Shown here: positions 17,801-24,844 of the stretch, in pieces
Layout: every line of letters begins with the position of its first letter
Position numbering within the stretch: the stretch's first letter is position 1
Assembly (NCBI RefSeq): GCF_051304405.1
Contig: NZ_JBPPGG010000008.1
Coordinates: 5,444 to 69,443 of the forward strand
DNA length: 64,000 bases
Source of the DNA: Pedomonas sp051304405
GTDB lineage: Bacteria > Pseudomonadota > Alphaproteobacteria > Sphingomonadales > Sphingomonadaceae
Direction: 5' to 3'
The notes under the pieces: generated by a model
Told to the model about the DNA's origin: nothing
The model's database searches: none
What the model saw: the letters and a program-made list of their open reading frames with translations, nothing else
Program-made: the position numbers and the translations under genes

Positions 17801-20721
17801 TCAACACGGTGGCGGGTGCAGGCGGGGACAATCCGTCCTGCGCGGGCGGCTGCTCGGTCACGACGCCGGTAATCGCGCCGGAGGTCTTCTTCTCCAAGAT
17901 GGCGGTCACGTCCACTCCGGTGAAGGCGGGCGATGTCATCACCTATATGCTCACGACGACGGTCTCGAATTCCATGACCACGTCGGATGTGGTGCTGCTG
18001 ACCGACACGCTGGGCACGGGCCTCACCTTCAGGGAGGTCACCAACGCCGGGGCGTACCAGGTGGATGCGTCTGGCGCGCCGGTGGTGAAATTCAGGCTGC
18101 CGCAGGGCACGGGCCCGGGCACCTATTCGGTCACCTATACGGCAACCGTCAATGGCGCGGCGAGCGGCGCGGTCAGCAACGTCGTGGTCGGCAGCGGCGC
18201 GGACAACCCGGTCTGCACCACCGCATGTGGCACCACCACGGCGGTTGAGGACGCAACGGTTGTCTATGCCAAGACCGCCAGCACGACGGGCCCGGTAAAG
18301 GCGGGCGATGTCATCACCTATACGCTCACCACGACGGTCGCCAACTCCGTGACCACGTCGGACACGGTGCTGCTGACCGATACGCTGGGCACCGGCCTCG
18401 ACTTCAAGGAGGTCACCAACGCCGGCGCGTACCAGGTGGATGCTTCGGGCGCACCGGTGGTGCGGTTCATCCTGCCGGCGGGCACGGGCCCCGGCACCTA
18501 CGCGGTCACCTACACGGCGACCGTCAACGGCACGGCGAGTGGCGATGTCCGCAACAACGTGGTTGGCAGCGGCGCGGACAACCCGGTCTGCCTCGACGTC
18601 TGCACCGTCAGGACTCCGGTGACAGGCCCGGTCATCCACATCGTCAAGTCGGCCGATCCGGCGGCGGGCGAGACCGTGCAGGTGGGCGATACGATCACCT
18701 ATGCGCTGACCGCCACCGTCTCCAACGGCGCGACCACCGAGCCGCTGGTGCTGGTGGATACGCCCGATGCGGGCCTCACCATCACCGAGGTGCCGGAGCT
18801 CTGCGAAATAGCGAACGGCGTCATCACCTGCACGCTTCCGGCGGGCACGCCGGTGGGCGCGCACCGCCTGACCTACACGGCGACCGTCAACGCCGACGTG
18901 GGCGATACGGTCCGCAACCAGGTGACGGCGTCGGGCGGCGGCGCAGGCGCTCCCAGCTGCGATGTCTGTGCGGTGGAGCACAAGGTCGAGCAGCCGCTGG
19001 TACGCCTCGTCAAGACCGCGTCGGTTCGCGAGGTGAAGATCGGCGATCTCATCCGCTACACGCTCTCGCTCGAGAATGTGAGCCAGCGCGACCTGATCGG
19101 CGGCAGCATCATCGACATCCCCCCGGCAGGCTTCACCTATGTGGAGGGCTCCCTGCGCGTCGTTGACAGCGACAACGCCGCGACCGTTTCCGGTCAGAGC
19201 CCGCTGCGCTTTGGCAGCATCGACCTCAGGGCCGGCGAGACGGCAACGCTCGTCTACCTGATGCGGGTGGGCGCGGGTGTCCGCAAGGGCACCCATGTCA
19301 ACCAGGCGCAGGTCTATGGCAGCGACAATGTGGCGGTCTCCAACCGGGCCACGGCGCAGGTTGAACTGGTGGCCGATCCGCTGCTGGATGACACCCTCAT
19401 CTTCGGCACGGTATTCGACGACCGCGACGGCGACGGCTGGCAGGACAGCGCCGCGCTCACCGGCCTTTCCGTGAAGGGCGGCTTTGCGCCGGAGGCCTAC
19501 ATCCCTGGCTCGACGACGATCGATCGCGGCCAGGGCATGACGCCGGTGCCCGATGCCAGCGCGCCGCTGCTGCACGGGCTTCGCCTCGGCAGCCTCAGCG
19601 CCCGCCAGTCGGACGCCGATCCGGTGGAAAGGCATCGGATCGTGATCCGTCAGCGCCTGAGCGCGCTCGCCTTCACGGATGACTTCATCCTCACCAGCGA
19701 TCAGGGCGTCACCGTCCGCATGAACGCGGCGGGTGAAACCCGGATCGAGAAAAGCGGCGAGGCAGCGAAGGGCCTGAATGCGGCCGAGCCGCGCGTCACG
19801 CGCCGGGTCGCGCAGGGCGAGGGCGGCTATGTGGTCGATTACATCATCGACAATGCCGGCATCGACGAGCGCGGCATTCCGGGTGTGCGCATTGCCTCGG
19901 TCGAAGGCCTCATCATGGAGACCGACCAGTTCGGCCGCTATCACCTTGAAGGCATCCCTGGCGGGGCCTGGGAGCGCGGCCGCAACTTCATCCTCAAGGT
20001 CGATCCCGCGACCCTGCCGGATGGGGCCACGTTCACCACGGCCAACCCGCTGCTGCGGCGCATCACGCCGGGCATTCCGGTGCGGTTCGACTGGGGCGTG
20101 AAGCTGCCCTCCGTCCATCTCGAAGGCACGCAGACGATCGAGCTGGAGCTGGGCAGCGTGGCCTTCGCCCCGGGCAGCGCGGAGATCCGGGAGAAGCATC
20201 TCCCGGCGATCGAGGCGATGGCGGCGAAACTTCGCGAGTTCAAGGGCGGCGAGGTGGTGATCGATGCCAGCGGCACCACCGAGGCACTGGCGTTCGAGCG
20301 CGCGGAGGCGGTGAAGGCAGCCCTGCTGCCGCGGCTGGACCCGGCCTCGGCGCCAAACGTCAGGATCACCGCGCGCGGCCGGGTGGACGATCCGTCCGCG
20401 ATGATCGTCGGCTTTGACGAGGGCGGCGCGCTGCTCGGCACCGTCCTGTTCGATACCGGCACGGCGGAAATTCGCCCCGAATTCGGGCCCCTGCTCGACC
20501 GCATGGCCGCGTGGCTCGCGCAGCAGGGCGGCGGCGCGGTCACCATCGTTGGCCACGCCGATGTTCGGGGTTCCTTTGAAGACAATACCGCGCTTGGCAT
20601 GCGCCGCGCCCGGGCCGTCTACGACGCGCTCGCCGGCCGGCTTTCGCCCGACGTGCGCGCGAACATCCGGGTCGAGCAAACCGGCGACCCGGCCGCGGCA
20701 ATCGGCACGCATGGCAAGTGA
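11830..20721 (+). CDS. Giant secreted DUF11-type repeat protein with C-terminal OmpA-like domains
   Basis: Encodes 2963 residues. A signal sequence with a hydrophobic core near 28-44 ends at APAQAQ (~50). Residues ~55-290 form a propeller-like module (LYRVNLST, YTINPSNGQV, FQFNLQTG-type strands). Two DUF11 domains follow (~295-540). Then come 14 close ~124-residue repeats (~545-2265) with core (K)xGDVITYTLT..LTDTLGxGL, and two diverged repeats (~2265-2515). Next are a Ca-binding-like FDDRDGDGW, a carboxypeptidase-regulatory-like FGRYHLEGIPGG segment, and two OmpA-like modules (from ~2770 and ~2871; VLFDTGTAEIRPEF, GHADVRG, RRARAVYDAL). The last modules should bind peptidoglycan, so it is probably a cell-wall-anchored surface fibre. 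The outer-membrane barrel gene begins 11 nt downstream. Adhesion is inference. Confidence 0.85.
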   Translation: MVRAGFATLDGVVSHVLTAAEQVSKGLQAFLFLLIAGAVLLRSLLVPAPAQAQTTVQPFEGCTSDVYLAQNIPTRMYRVNTATNPFSYPALGSTTHSAGYNAIAFNPADKYIYGVDRPSGSNIRLLRIGRYGGYQVVGTITGGNINVPTTYPASGEIGADGYYYIKHNAATDGALYRVNLSTRAATRINMSQARASADLAWYNGKLYAHDSSNDRLYTINPSNGQVQVIGSTGVSGTFGALVSASNGVFGIRNEGGFYQFNLQTGKATLISSSPATSNNDGAKCYSTPLQFGADLSITKTDNTTYYTPGTSTTYSIVVRNNGPFGVQGAIVNDPLPSGITSASWTCGSATNGGVCGQASGTGGISNVAVDLPVNATVTFTMTMQIPSSFTGDLTNKATVTAPETALDSNQSNNTATDKDVGVRISKALFAENGSVSGQAEPGEELTYRITLTNTGTSAATNYSLVDTLDANTTFVSASNGGTHSSGTVTWSNLSVPAGGSLTLTVVVQVKNALPASARTITNIARNPKQSTPSCPSAQCVVTPLAPKVTFSKTSNATQAKVGDVIRYTLTATVANGTTNNALTLTDTLGTGLTFKEVTSAGAFTADTSGAPVLTFTLPAGRAPGTYSVSYTATVNEDATGTVTNTVVGAGGDNPSCTGSCTTTATIIAPQVTFAKSADTAGPVKVGDVITYTITTTVSNSMTTSDVVLLTDTLGTGLTFTEVVDQGAYTVNQINASVVEFRLPPSMGPGTYPITYKATVNASASGEVSNAVVGSGADAPSCTTGCGTTTVVQDTAVTYTKTASTSGPVKAGDVITYTLSATVEYASTKNELTLTDTLGEGLDFGTVTNAGAFTCNAESPLICTLPAGRPVGTYSLTYTAIVKDDASGSVTNAVVGTGDDNPSCTGSCSTTTPVADPVITYAKTSSATQAKVGDVITYTLTATIADAATNNVLTLTDMPGEGLEITDVTDAGDFTCTSGSTLICTLPAGTPVGTYSLTYTATVKENASGTVTNTVVGMGGNPTCAGSCAITTPVVDPAVTYAKSASTSGPVKAGDVITYTLMATVADAATKNTLTLTDTLGAGLDFTAVTSAGEFTCTAGNPLVCTLPAGTPAGSYSITYTATVNASASGSVTNAVVGTGGDSPACSGTCTTTATVDNPTVTYTKSANATQVRVGDVVTYTLKATVANAATKNVLTLTDTLGAGLTFNAVTSAGAFNCTAGNPLVCTLPVGTPAGTYSVTYTATVNASASGSVSNAVVGAGGDNPTCAGSCTTTATIIAPQVTFSKTASTSGPVKAGDVITYTLTTTIANAKTTSDVVLLTDTLGAGLEFTAVTNAGAYSVDASGAPVVKFRLPAGTGPGTYSVTYTATVKASASGTVSNVVVGSGGDHPSCTTGCSTTTTVQDPAVTYAKSASTSGPVKAGDVITYTLTAKVENAATKNALTLTDTLGEGLDFTTITDAGAYSVDVSGAPMVRFTLPAGTPAGTYAVTYTATVTDSAAGSVVNSVVGTGGDHPTCSGTCATTTPVADPVVTYAKSANATQVKVGDVITYTLTATVADGATRNMLTLTDTLGAGLDFTAVVSTGPFICTPANPLVCTLPPGTPVGSYSVVYTATVNASASGTVTNAVVGTGGDNPACSGSCTTTANVVAPEVLFSKTASTAGPVKAGDVITYTLTTTISNSKTTSDVVLLTDTLGTGLTFKEVTNAGAYTVDASDAPVVRFRLPEGTGPGTYSVTYTATVNTTASGTVANVVVGSGADSPSCTTSCGTTTSVANPSVTYAKAASTAGPVQAGDVITYTLTVTVANAATRNVLTLTDTLGTGLDLDSVTDAGAFTCTVTAPLMCTLPAGTPVGTYEVTYTAVVNGGASDVVTNAVVGAGGDNPLCSGICSTTTTVADPTVTYSKSANATQVKVGDAITYTLRVNVAGAATKDVLTLTDTLGAGLTFNAVTSPGAFTCTGSSTLVCTLPAGTPVGTYEVTYVATVNAAATGSVVNTVAGAGGDNPSCAGGCSVTTPVIAPEVFFSKMAVTSTPVKAGDVITYMLTTTVSNSMTTSDVVLLTDTLGTGLTFREVTNAGAYQVDASGAPVVKFRLPQGTGPGTYSVTYTATVNGAASGAVSNVVVGSGADNPVCTTACGTTTAVEDATVVYAKTASTTGPVKAGDVITYTLTTTVANSVTTSDTVLLTDTLGTGLDFKEVTNAGAYQVDASGAPVVRFILPAGTGPGTYAVTYTATVNGTASGDVRNNVVGSGADNPVCLDVCTVRTPVTGPVIHIVKSADPAAGETVQVGDTITYALTATVSNGATTEPLVLVDTPDAGLTITEVPELCEIANGVITCTLPAGTPVGAHRLTYTATVNADVGDTVRNQVTASGGGAGAPSCDVCAVEHKVEQPLVRLVKTASVREVKIGDLIRYTLSLENVSQRDLIGGSIIDIPPAGFTYVEGSLRVVDSDNAATVSGQSPLRFGSIDLRAGETATLVYLMRVGAGVRKGTHVNQAQVYGSDNVAVSNRATAQVELVADPLLDDTLIFGTVFDDRDGDGWQDSAALTGLSVKGGFAPEAYIPGSTTIDRGQGMTPVPDASAPLLHGLRLGSLSARQSDADPVERHRIVIRQRLSALAFTDDFILTSDQGVTVRMNAAGETRIEKSGEAAKGLNAAEPRVTRRVAQGEGGYVVDYIIDNAGIDERGIPGVRIASVEGLIMETDQFGRYHLEGIPGGAWERGRNFILKVDPATLPDGATFTTANPLLRRITPGIPVRFDWGVKLPSVHLEGTQTIELELGSVAFAPGSAEIREKHLPAIEAMAAKLREFKGGEVVIDASGTTEALAFERAEAVKAALLPRLDPASAPNVRITARGRVDDPSAMIVGFDEGGALLGTVLFDTGTAEIRPEFGPLLDRMAAWLAQQGGGAVTIVGHADVRGSFEDNTALGMRRARAVYDALAGRLSPDVRANIRVEQTGDPAAAIGTHGK
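13462..18627 (+). repeat. Coding tandem array, 14 copies of a ~370-bp unit
   Basis: Fourteen units of about 124 codons encode closely similar modules. Two unit types can be told apart after the DVITYTL strand: type A (..ATKNxLTLTDTLG) and type B (..TTSDVVLLTDTLG). Their order is A B A A A A B A A B A A B B, so the middle follows an A-A-B higher-order period of about 1.1 kb. Most units carry two cysteine pairs, one in FxC...CTLPAG (type A) and one in xxCxxxCxTTT. Such an array can gain or lose units by recombination. Confidence 0.85.
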
Positions 20722-20732
20722 GGGGGTGGGTC

Positions 20733-23700
20733 ATGAAAAAGTGTTTGATCAAACTCGGCCTCTCCACACTGCTCACCGGGGTGTCGCTTCAGGCTCTGGC
20801 GCAAGACCAGGCGGGCGCGGCTCTGGCTCCGTCCGAAACCGCCGCTGACGACGACGGCCTGGTGTTCCGTCTGCGCACGCGCAGCTCGGCGCGGCCGGTG
20901 ACAACCGGCACCCATGCGGGCTCGTCGTCTGGGGAGCTTGAGCCCGACCGGCGGGCGACGGTTGCGGTGGAGCCGGCGGGCAAGGCAACGGCGCTCGGCA
21001 AGTTCTCGGTCTCGCTGCCCAATGGCGGCGCCATCTGGGCGACGGAAGACCCGACGCTCGGCCAGCCCGAGCTGTCCGTGTCCGCGCCTTCGATGGTGGC
21101 CTATGACGGCAAACGGATCGTCGATCCGGTCCAGTTCTTCGTGCGCGGCAACTATCCCGGCTTCATCCGCAAGATGGAGATTTCGGTCTACCGCAGCACC
21201 GACACGGATCTGGTCGAACCGCTGGCGGTCATCCCGCTGGAGGTTGCCGCCGTCACCCAGGCCCACTGGGATGGCGCGCTTCCCGGGAAATACCGGTTCC
21301 GCACGGGCGACGCGCTGATCTACGTGCTGCGCGCCTATGGGGCGAACGGGGCGTTCGACGAGACCATCCAGCGGACCATCCAGCTGGCGCGGCCCGAGGA
21401 CGTGGCACGCAACAATCAATTGCTGCGCAACACCATCGAGAAGACGATGGGCACGGCGCTGACGACCGACCAGGCGCGGGCGCAGAACCTTCTCAACGAC
21501 GTGTTCGGCAGCAATGGCCTGCGTCAGCAGAACATCACCATTCGCGGCTCGCGCATCCGCATCCATGGCCGCAATCTGCCGGAGAACACGCAGCTCACCA
21601 TCAACGGGGAATCCTACCCCGTCGATCTGGAGCGCAAGTTCGTTGCCGAATACCTGGTGCCCATTGGCCGCCACGCGTTCGACATCGCGCTCAAGGGCAA
21701 TACCGGTGGCGAGACTGAGCAGCATCACCGGCTCGAAGTGGAGGTGACGGGGCGCTATTTCTTCGGCGTCGGTCTTGCGGACCTGACGCTGTCCACCAGT
21801 GACGCCTCCGGCTCGGTCGAGCCGCTTGCGGTGGATGACCGCGTCACCGACGACTTCCTCTCTGAAGGGCGTCTGGCGTTCTACATCAAATCCAAGCTCG
21901 GCGGGCGCTATCTGGTCACGGCCCATGCGGACACGACCGAGCGCGAGATCGGCGAGCTGTTCAAGGGCTTCGGCAAGGCCGATCCGCAGGATGTGTTCCG
22001 GCGGCTCGATCCCGATCTCTACTATCCCGTCTATGGCGATGACTCGACCACCTATCGGGACGTGGACACGATGGGGCGGTTTTATCTGCGCGTGGACTGG
22101 GACAGGAACCAGGCGCTGTGGGGCAACTACCAGACGGGCCTCACCGGCACGGATTACGCGCAGTATGTCCGCTCGCTGTATGGCGCGGCGCTCAACCTGC
22201 GCTCGAACGCCACCAATCCGTGGGGCGAAGCGAAGTCCGAGTTCCGCGCGTTCGGGTCGCAGGCCCAGTCCGCGCCGGGTCACAACGAATTCATCGGCAC
22301 GGGCGGCAGTCTGTATTATCTGAAGCACACCGACCTGCTGCCGGGCTCGGACGTGGTGTATCTGGAAATCCGCGACCGCACCACCGGCCGTCCGCAAAAG
22401 CGCGTCCAGCTCACGCGCGGCGCGGACTATGAGATCGACGAGCTGCAGGGCCGCATCATCCTCACGCGCCCGCTTGCCCAGATCACCCGCGAGAACATGC
22501 CGTCGCTGACGCGCGATGCGCCGCTCGACGGCTACGAGCAGCGCTTGATTGTGGATTACGAGTGGGTGCCGTCCAACTTCGACAGCGACGAGACCACCCT
22601 TGGCCTGCGCGGAAAGCACTGGCTGGGCGACCATATCGGCATCGGCGCGACCTATATCGACGAAAACCGGGCGGGTGAGGACTACACCCTCTACGGCAGC
22701 GACATCACCTTGCAGGCGGGGCGGGGCACGTACCTCAAGGGCGAGTTCGTCCGCACCGAAGCGCTGGCCGCGCCCACGTTCTTCTCGACCAACGGCGGTT
22801 TCGATTTCACCCGCCTGAACGGCACCGGCCCTCAGGAGGGAGAGGCGAAGTCCCTCGAAGCACGGGTCAATTTCACCGAGCTGGGCTGGGTGGCGCTGGA
22901 CTGGAGCGCGGCCGGCTGGTGGCGGGAGACGGACGCTGGCTATTCCACCAGCCGTTACAACACCGGCCTGCCCACCACCGAGTATGGCGGCGAGGTGCTT
23001 GGGCAGATCACCGAAAACCTGGGCATCTATGCGCGCTTCAGCAAGGCGGAGCAGGGGGCGAATGCGCTCGTGCAGGCGCAGGGCAGTCTTGACTGGCGGA
23101 TCGATGACAACAACAGCCTCGCCGCGGAGATCCGCCGGGTGGACGAGCAGTCCGTCTATGCGGACGCCGCCGGTACGCTCGGCGCGCTGAAATACACCCG
23201 CCGCATCGGCGCCAACGTTGATCTCTATGCGCAGGGCCAGCTCACGCTCGACGATGACCACGGACGTTATCGCAGAAATGACATGGTGCTGGCGGGCGGG
23301 CGCTATTTGTTTGGCGACCAGTCCTCGATCGGCGCGGAGGTCGGCACCGGCGACCGGGGCGACGCCGCGACCATCAACGCGGAATACAGGCTGGCGCCGG
23401 ATCACAGCGTGTATGGCGCCTACACCTATTCGACCGACACCACGGAATACGAGAACCTGCTGAATCCCAGCCGTCAGAATGGCTGGACGGTCGGTCAGCG
23501 CTGGCGGCTGTCCAACCAGGTCAACGTGTTCAACGAAAGCCAGCATCTGAAGGAGGCAACCCAATCCGGCATTGCCCATACCTACGGACTGGATTTCTAT
23601 CCGGCGCAGGGCTGGAGCACCGGCGTCACCTTCCAGACCGGCGAGCTTCGCAACGAGACCGGCGGCATTGTCGACCGGCGGGCGGTGAGCGTGCGTCTTG

Positions 23701-24392
23701 GCCGCACGTCGCTGGACACCGACTGGCAGAGCAAGTTTGAGTGGCGCAAGGACACCGGCGCGGAGCGGCGCGAGCAGTGGGTGACCACCAACCGCATCAT
23801 CCACAAGCTGAACGAAAGCTGGCGTATCGCGGCCCGGTTCAACTACTCCGATACGGATGACGCGAACAATCCGCTGGCGGGCGCGAAGTTCATCGAGACC
23901 AATCTGGGCTTTGCCTGGCGGCCGTGGAACAGCACACGCTGGGGCGTGTTTGGCCGCTACACCTATCTCTATGATCTCGCCACCCTGGCGCAGGTGGGCG
24001 GTGCGGACTACGACCAGAAATCGCAGATCGTCTCGCTTGAGGGCGTCTTCCGGCTGGACCGTCACTGGGAGGTGGCCGCCAAGACGGCGCGGCGCGAGGG
24101 CAAGGTGCGCATGGGGCGCGGCAGTGGCGACTGGTATGACTCCGCCACCACCTTCCTCGCCGGTCAGGTGCGCTACGAGGTGCTGTCAAAGTGGCATGCG
24201 CTGGCCGAATATCGCGTTCTGGATGTGGATAAAGGCGGCACCAAACACGGCTTCCTTGTCGGCGTGGACCGCGATGTCGCCCGGAATTTCCGGATCGGTG
24301 TCGGTTACAACTTCACCGAGTTCAGCGACGACCTGACCGACTTCGACTACGACCACCGCGGCTTCTTCATCAACCTGGTCGGCATGTTCTGA
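20733..24392 (+). CDS. Outer-membrane beta-barrel protein partnered with the giant repeat protein
   Basis: Encodes 1219 residues with signal peptide MKKCLIKLGLSTLLTGVSLQALAQ. The ATG at 20733 follows AGGGGGTGGG and is preferred to the GTG at 20718, which lies before that ribosome-binding site. Residues ~100-400 look like periplasmic beta-sandwich modules (FFVRGNYPGFIRKMEISVYR, ITIRGSRIRIHGRNLPENTQLTING). From ~350 to the end the protein is made of alternating amphipathic strands (YLRVDWDRNQALWGNYQTG, ATYIDENRAGEDYTLYGSD, RFRIGVGYNFTEF). It closes with Phe (LVGMF), the usual signal for barrel insertion. No TonB box is obvious. The close spacing suggests it is expressed with, and may anchor or export, the giant protein. 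Its exact family was not recognised. Confidence 0.75.
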   Translation: MKKCLIKLGLSTLLTGVSLQALAQDQAGAALAPSETAADDDGLVFRLRTRSSARPVTTGTHAGSSSGELEPDRRATVAVEPAGKATALGKFSVSLPNGGAIWATEDPTLGQPELSVSAPSMVAYDGKRIVDPVQFFVRGNYPGFIRKMEISVYRSTDTDLVEPLAVIPLEVAAVTQAHWDGALPGKYRFRTGDALIYVLRAYGANGAFDETIQRTIQLARPEDVARNNQLLRNTIEKTMGTALTTDQARAQNLLNDVFGSNGLRQQNITIRGSRIRIHGRNLPENTQLTINGESYPVDLERKFVAEYLVPIGRHAFDIALKGNTGGETEQHHRLEVEVTGRYFFGVGLADLTLSTSDASGSVEPLAVDDRVTDDFLSEGRLAFYIKSKLGGRYLVTAHADTTEREIGELFKGFGKADPQDVFRRLDPDLYYPVYGDDSTTYRDVDTMGRFYLRVDWDRNQALWGNYQTGLTGTDYAQYVRSLYGAALNLRSNATNPWGEAKSEFRAFGSQAQSAPGHNEFIGTGGSLYYLKHTDLLPGSDVVYLEIRDRTTGRPQKRVQLTRGADYEIDELQGRIILTRPLAQITRENMPSLTRDAPLDGYEQRLIVDYEWVPSNFDSDETTLGLRGKHWLGDHIGIGATYIDENRAGEDYTLYGSDITLQAGRGTYLKGEFVRTEALAAPTFFSTNGGFDFTRLNGTGPQEGEAKSLEARVNFTELGWVALDWSAAGWWRETDAGYSTSRYNTGLPTTEYGGEVLGQITENLGIYARFSKAEQGANALVQAQGSLDWRIDDNNSLAAEIRRVDEQSVYADAAGTLGALKYTRRIGANVDLYAQGQLTLDDDHGRYRRNDMVLAGGRYLFGDQSSIGAEVGTGDRGDAATINAEYRLAPDHSVYGAYTYSTDTTEYENLLNPSRQNGWTVGQRWRLSNQVNVFNESQHLKEATQSGIAHTYGLDFYPAQGWSTGVTFQTGELRNETGGIVDRRAVSVRLGRTSLDTDWQSKFEWRKDTGAERREQWVTTNRIIHKLNESWRIAARFNYSDTDDANNPLAGAKFIETNLGFAWRPWNSTRWGVFGRYTYLYDLATLAQVGGADYDQKSQIVSLEGVFRLDRHWEVAAKTARREGKVRMGRGSGDWYDSATTFLAGQVRYEVLSKWHALAEYRVLDVDKGGTKHGFLVGVDRDVARNFRIGVGYNFTEFSDDLTDFDYDHRGFFINLVGMF

Positions 24393-24844
24393 TGCCGGCG
24401 GATGTATTTTGATGACGTTACTGCGGAGGGTCCGTTGGCGGGCGTGTGCTTGGCGTGTGGGCTGTGCGTGACCCGGCAGGAGGGAATCTTCATGTCTTGT
24501 ATCGGGACGCCGTGACGCCGAGCGACACGGCGCGAACCTGACCATTCATCGCTACCAATATTTTAACCAGACGGCCTGCGGCGATCGCAGCGGGCGCGGC
24601 TGCGCTCCGGGACTCCGGGCCGCGCGCTGCCGCCACTTGCGCGGCAACTCCTTTGGTTTCTGCGGCTTGCCCCGTCGTGCGGCAAGTATCGGGCGGACGG
24701 AATTTAGTAAAACCGACCAACGAAAATGACCGGACAAATAGCTCCGAACAATTCATCAGTTCTGCCGATTACTCTGAGCAGGAAAATTCGTTGGATCGCA
24801 GACATCAATGCATCGAATATAACGCCACGTTTCACGAGGGGACT
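24393..24844. other. Gene-free region between the barrel gene and katG
   Basis: No supported gene. GC-rich until about 24690, then AT-rich to the start of katG, where the promoter probably lies. A GC-rich inverted structure around GGGCGCGGCTGCGCTCCGGG and GGGCCGCGCGCTGCC (24590-24635) may terminate the upstream operon, but it lacks a T-tract. Confidence 0.45.

Noticed and set aside
15913..20712. A 1599-codon open frame on the - strand opposite the giant repeat gene
   Set aside because: Its product is Arg/His/Gly-rich and follows the repeat period of the opposite strand. The + strand frame has a signal peptide and real domains.
20619..24065. A 1148-codon open frame on the - strand opposite the beta-barrel gene
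   Set aside because: It has no recognisable domain and mirrors the codon structure of the barrel gene.
24653..24844. Longer N-terminus for KatG starting at 24653
   Set aside because: The region is promoter-like and would bury the signal peptide; GAGGGGA directly precedes the ATG at 24845.
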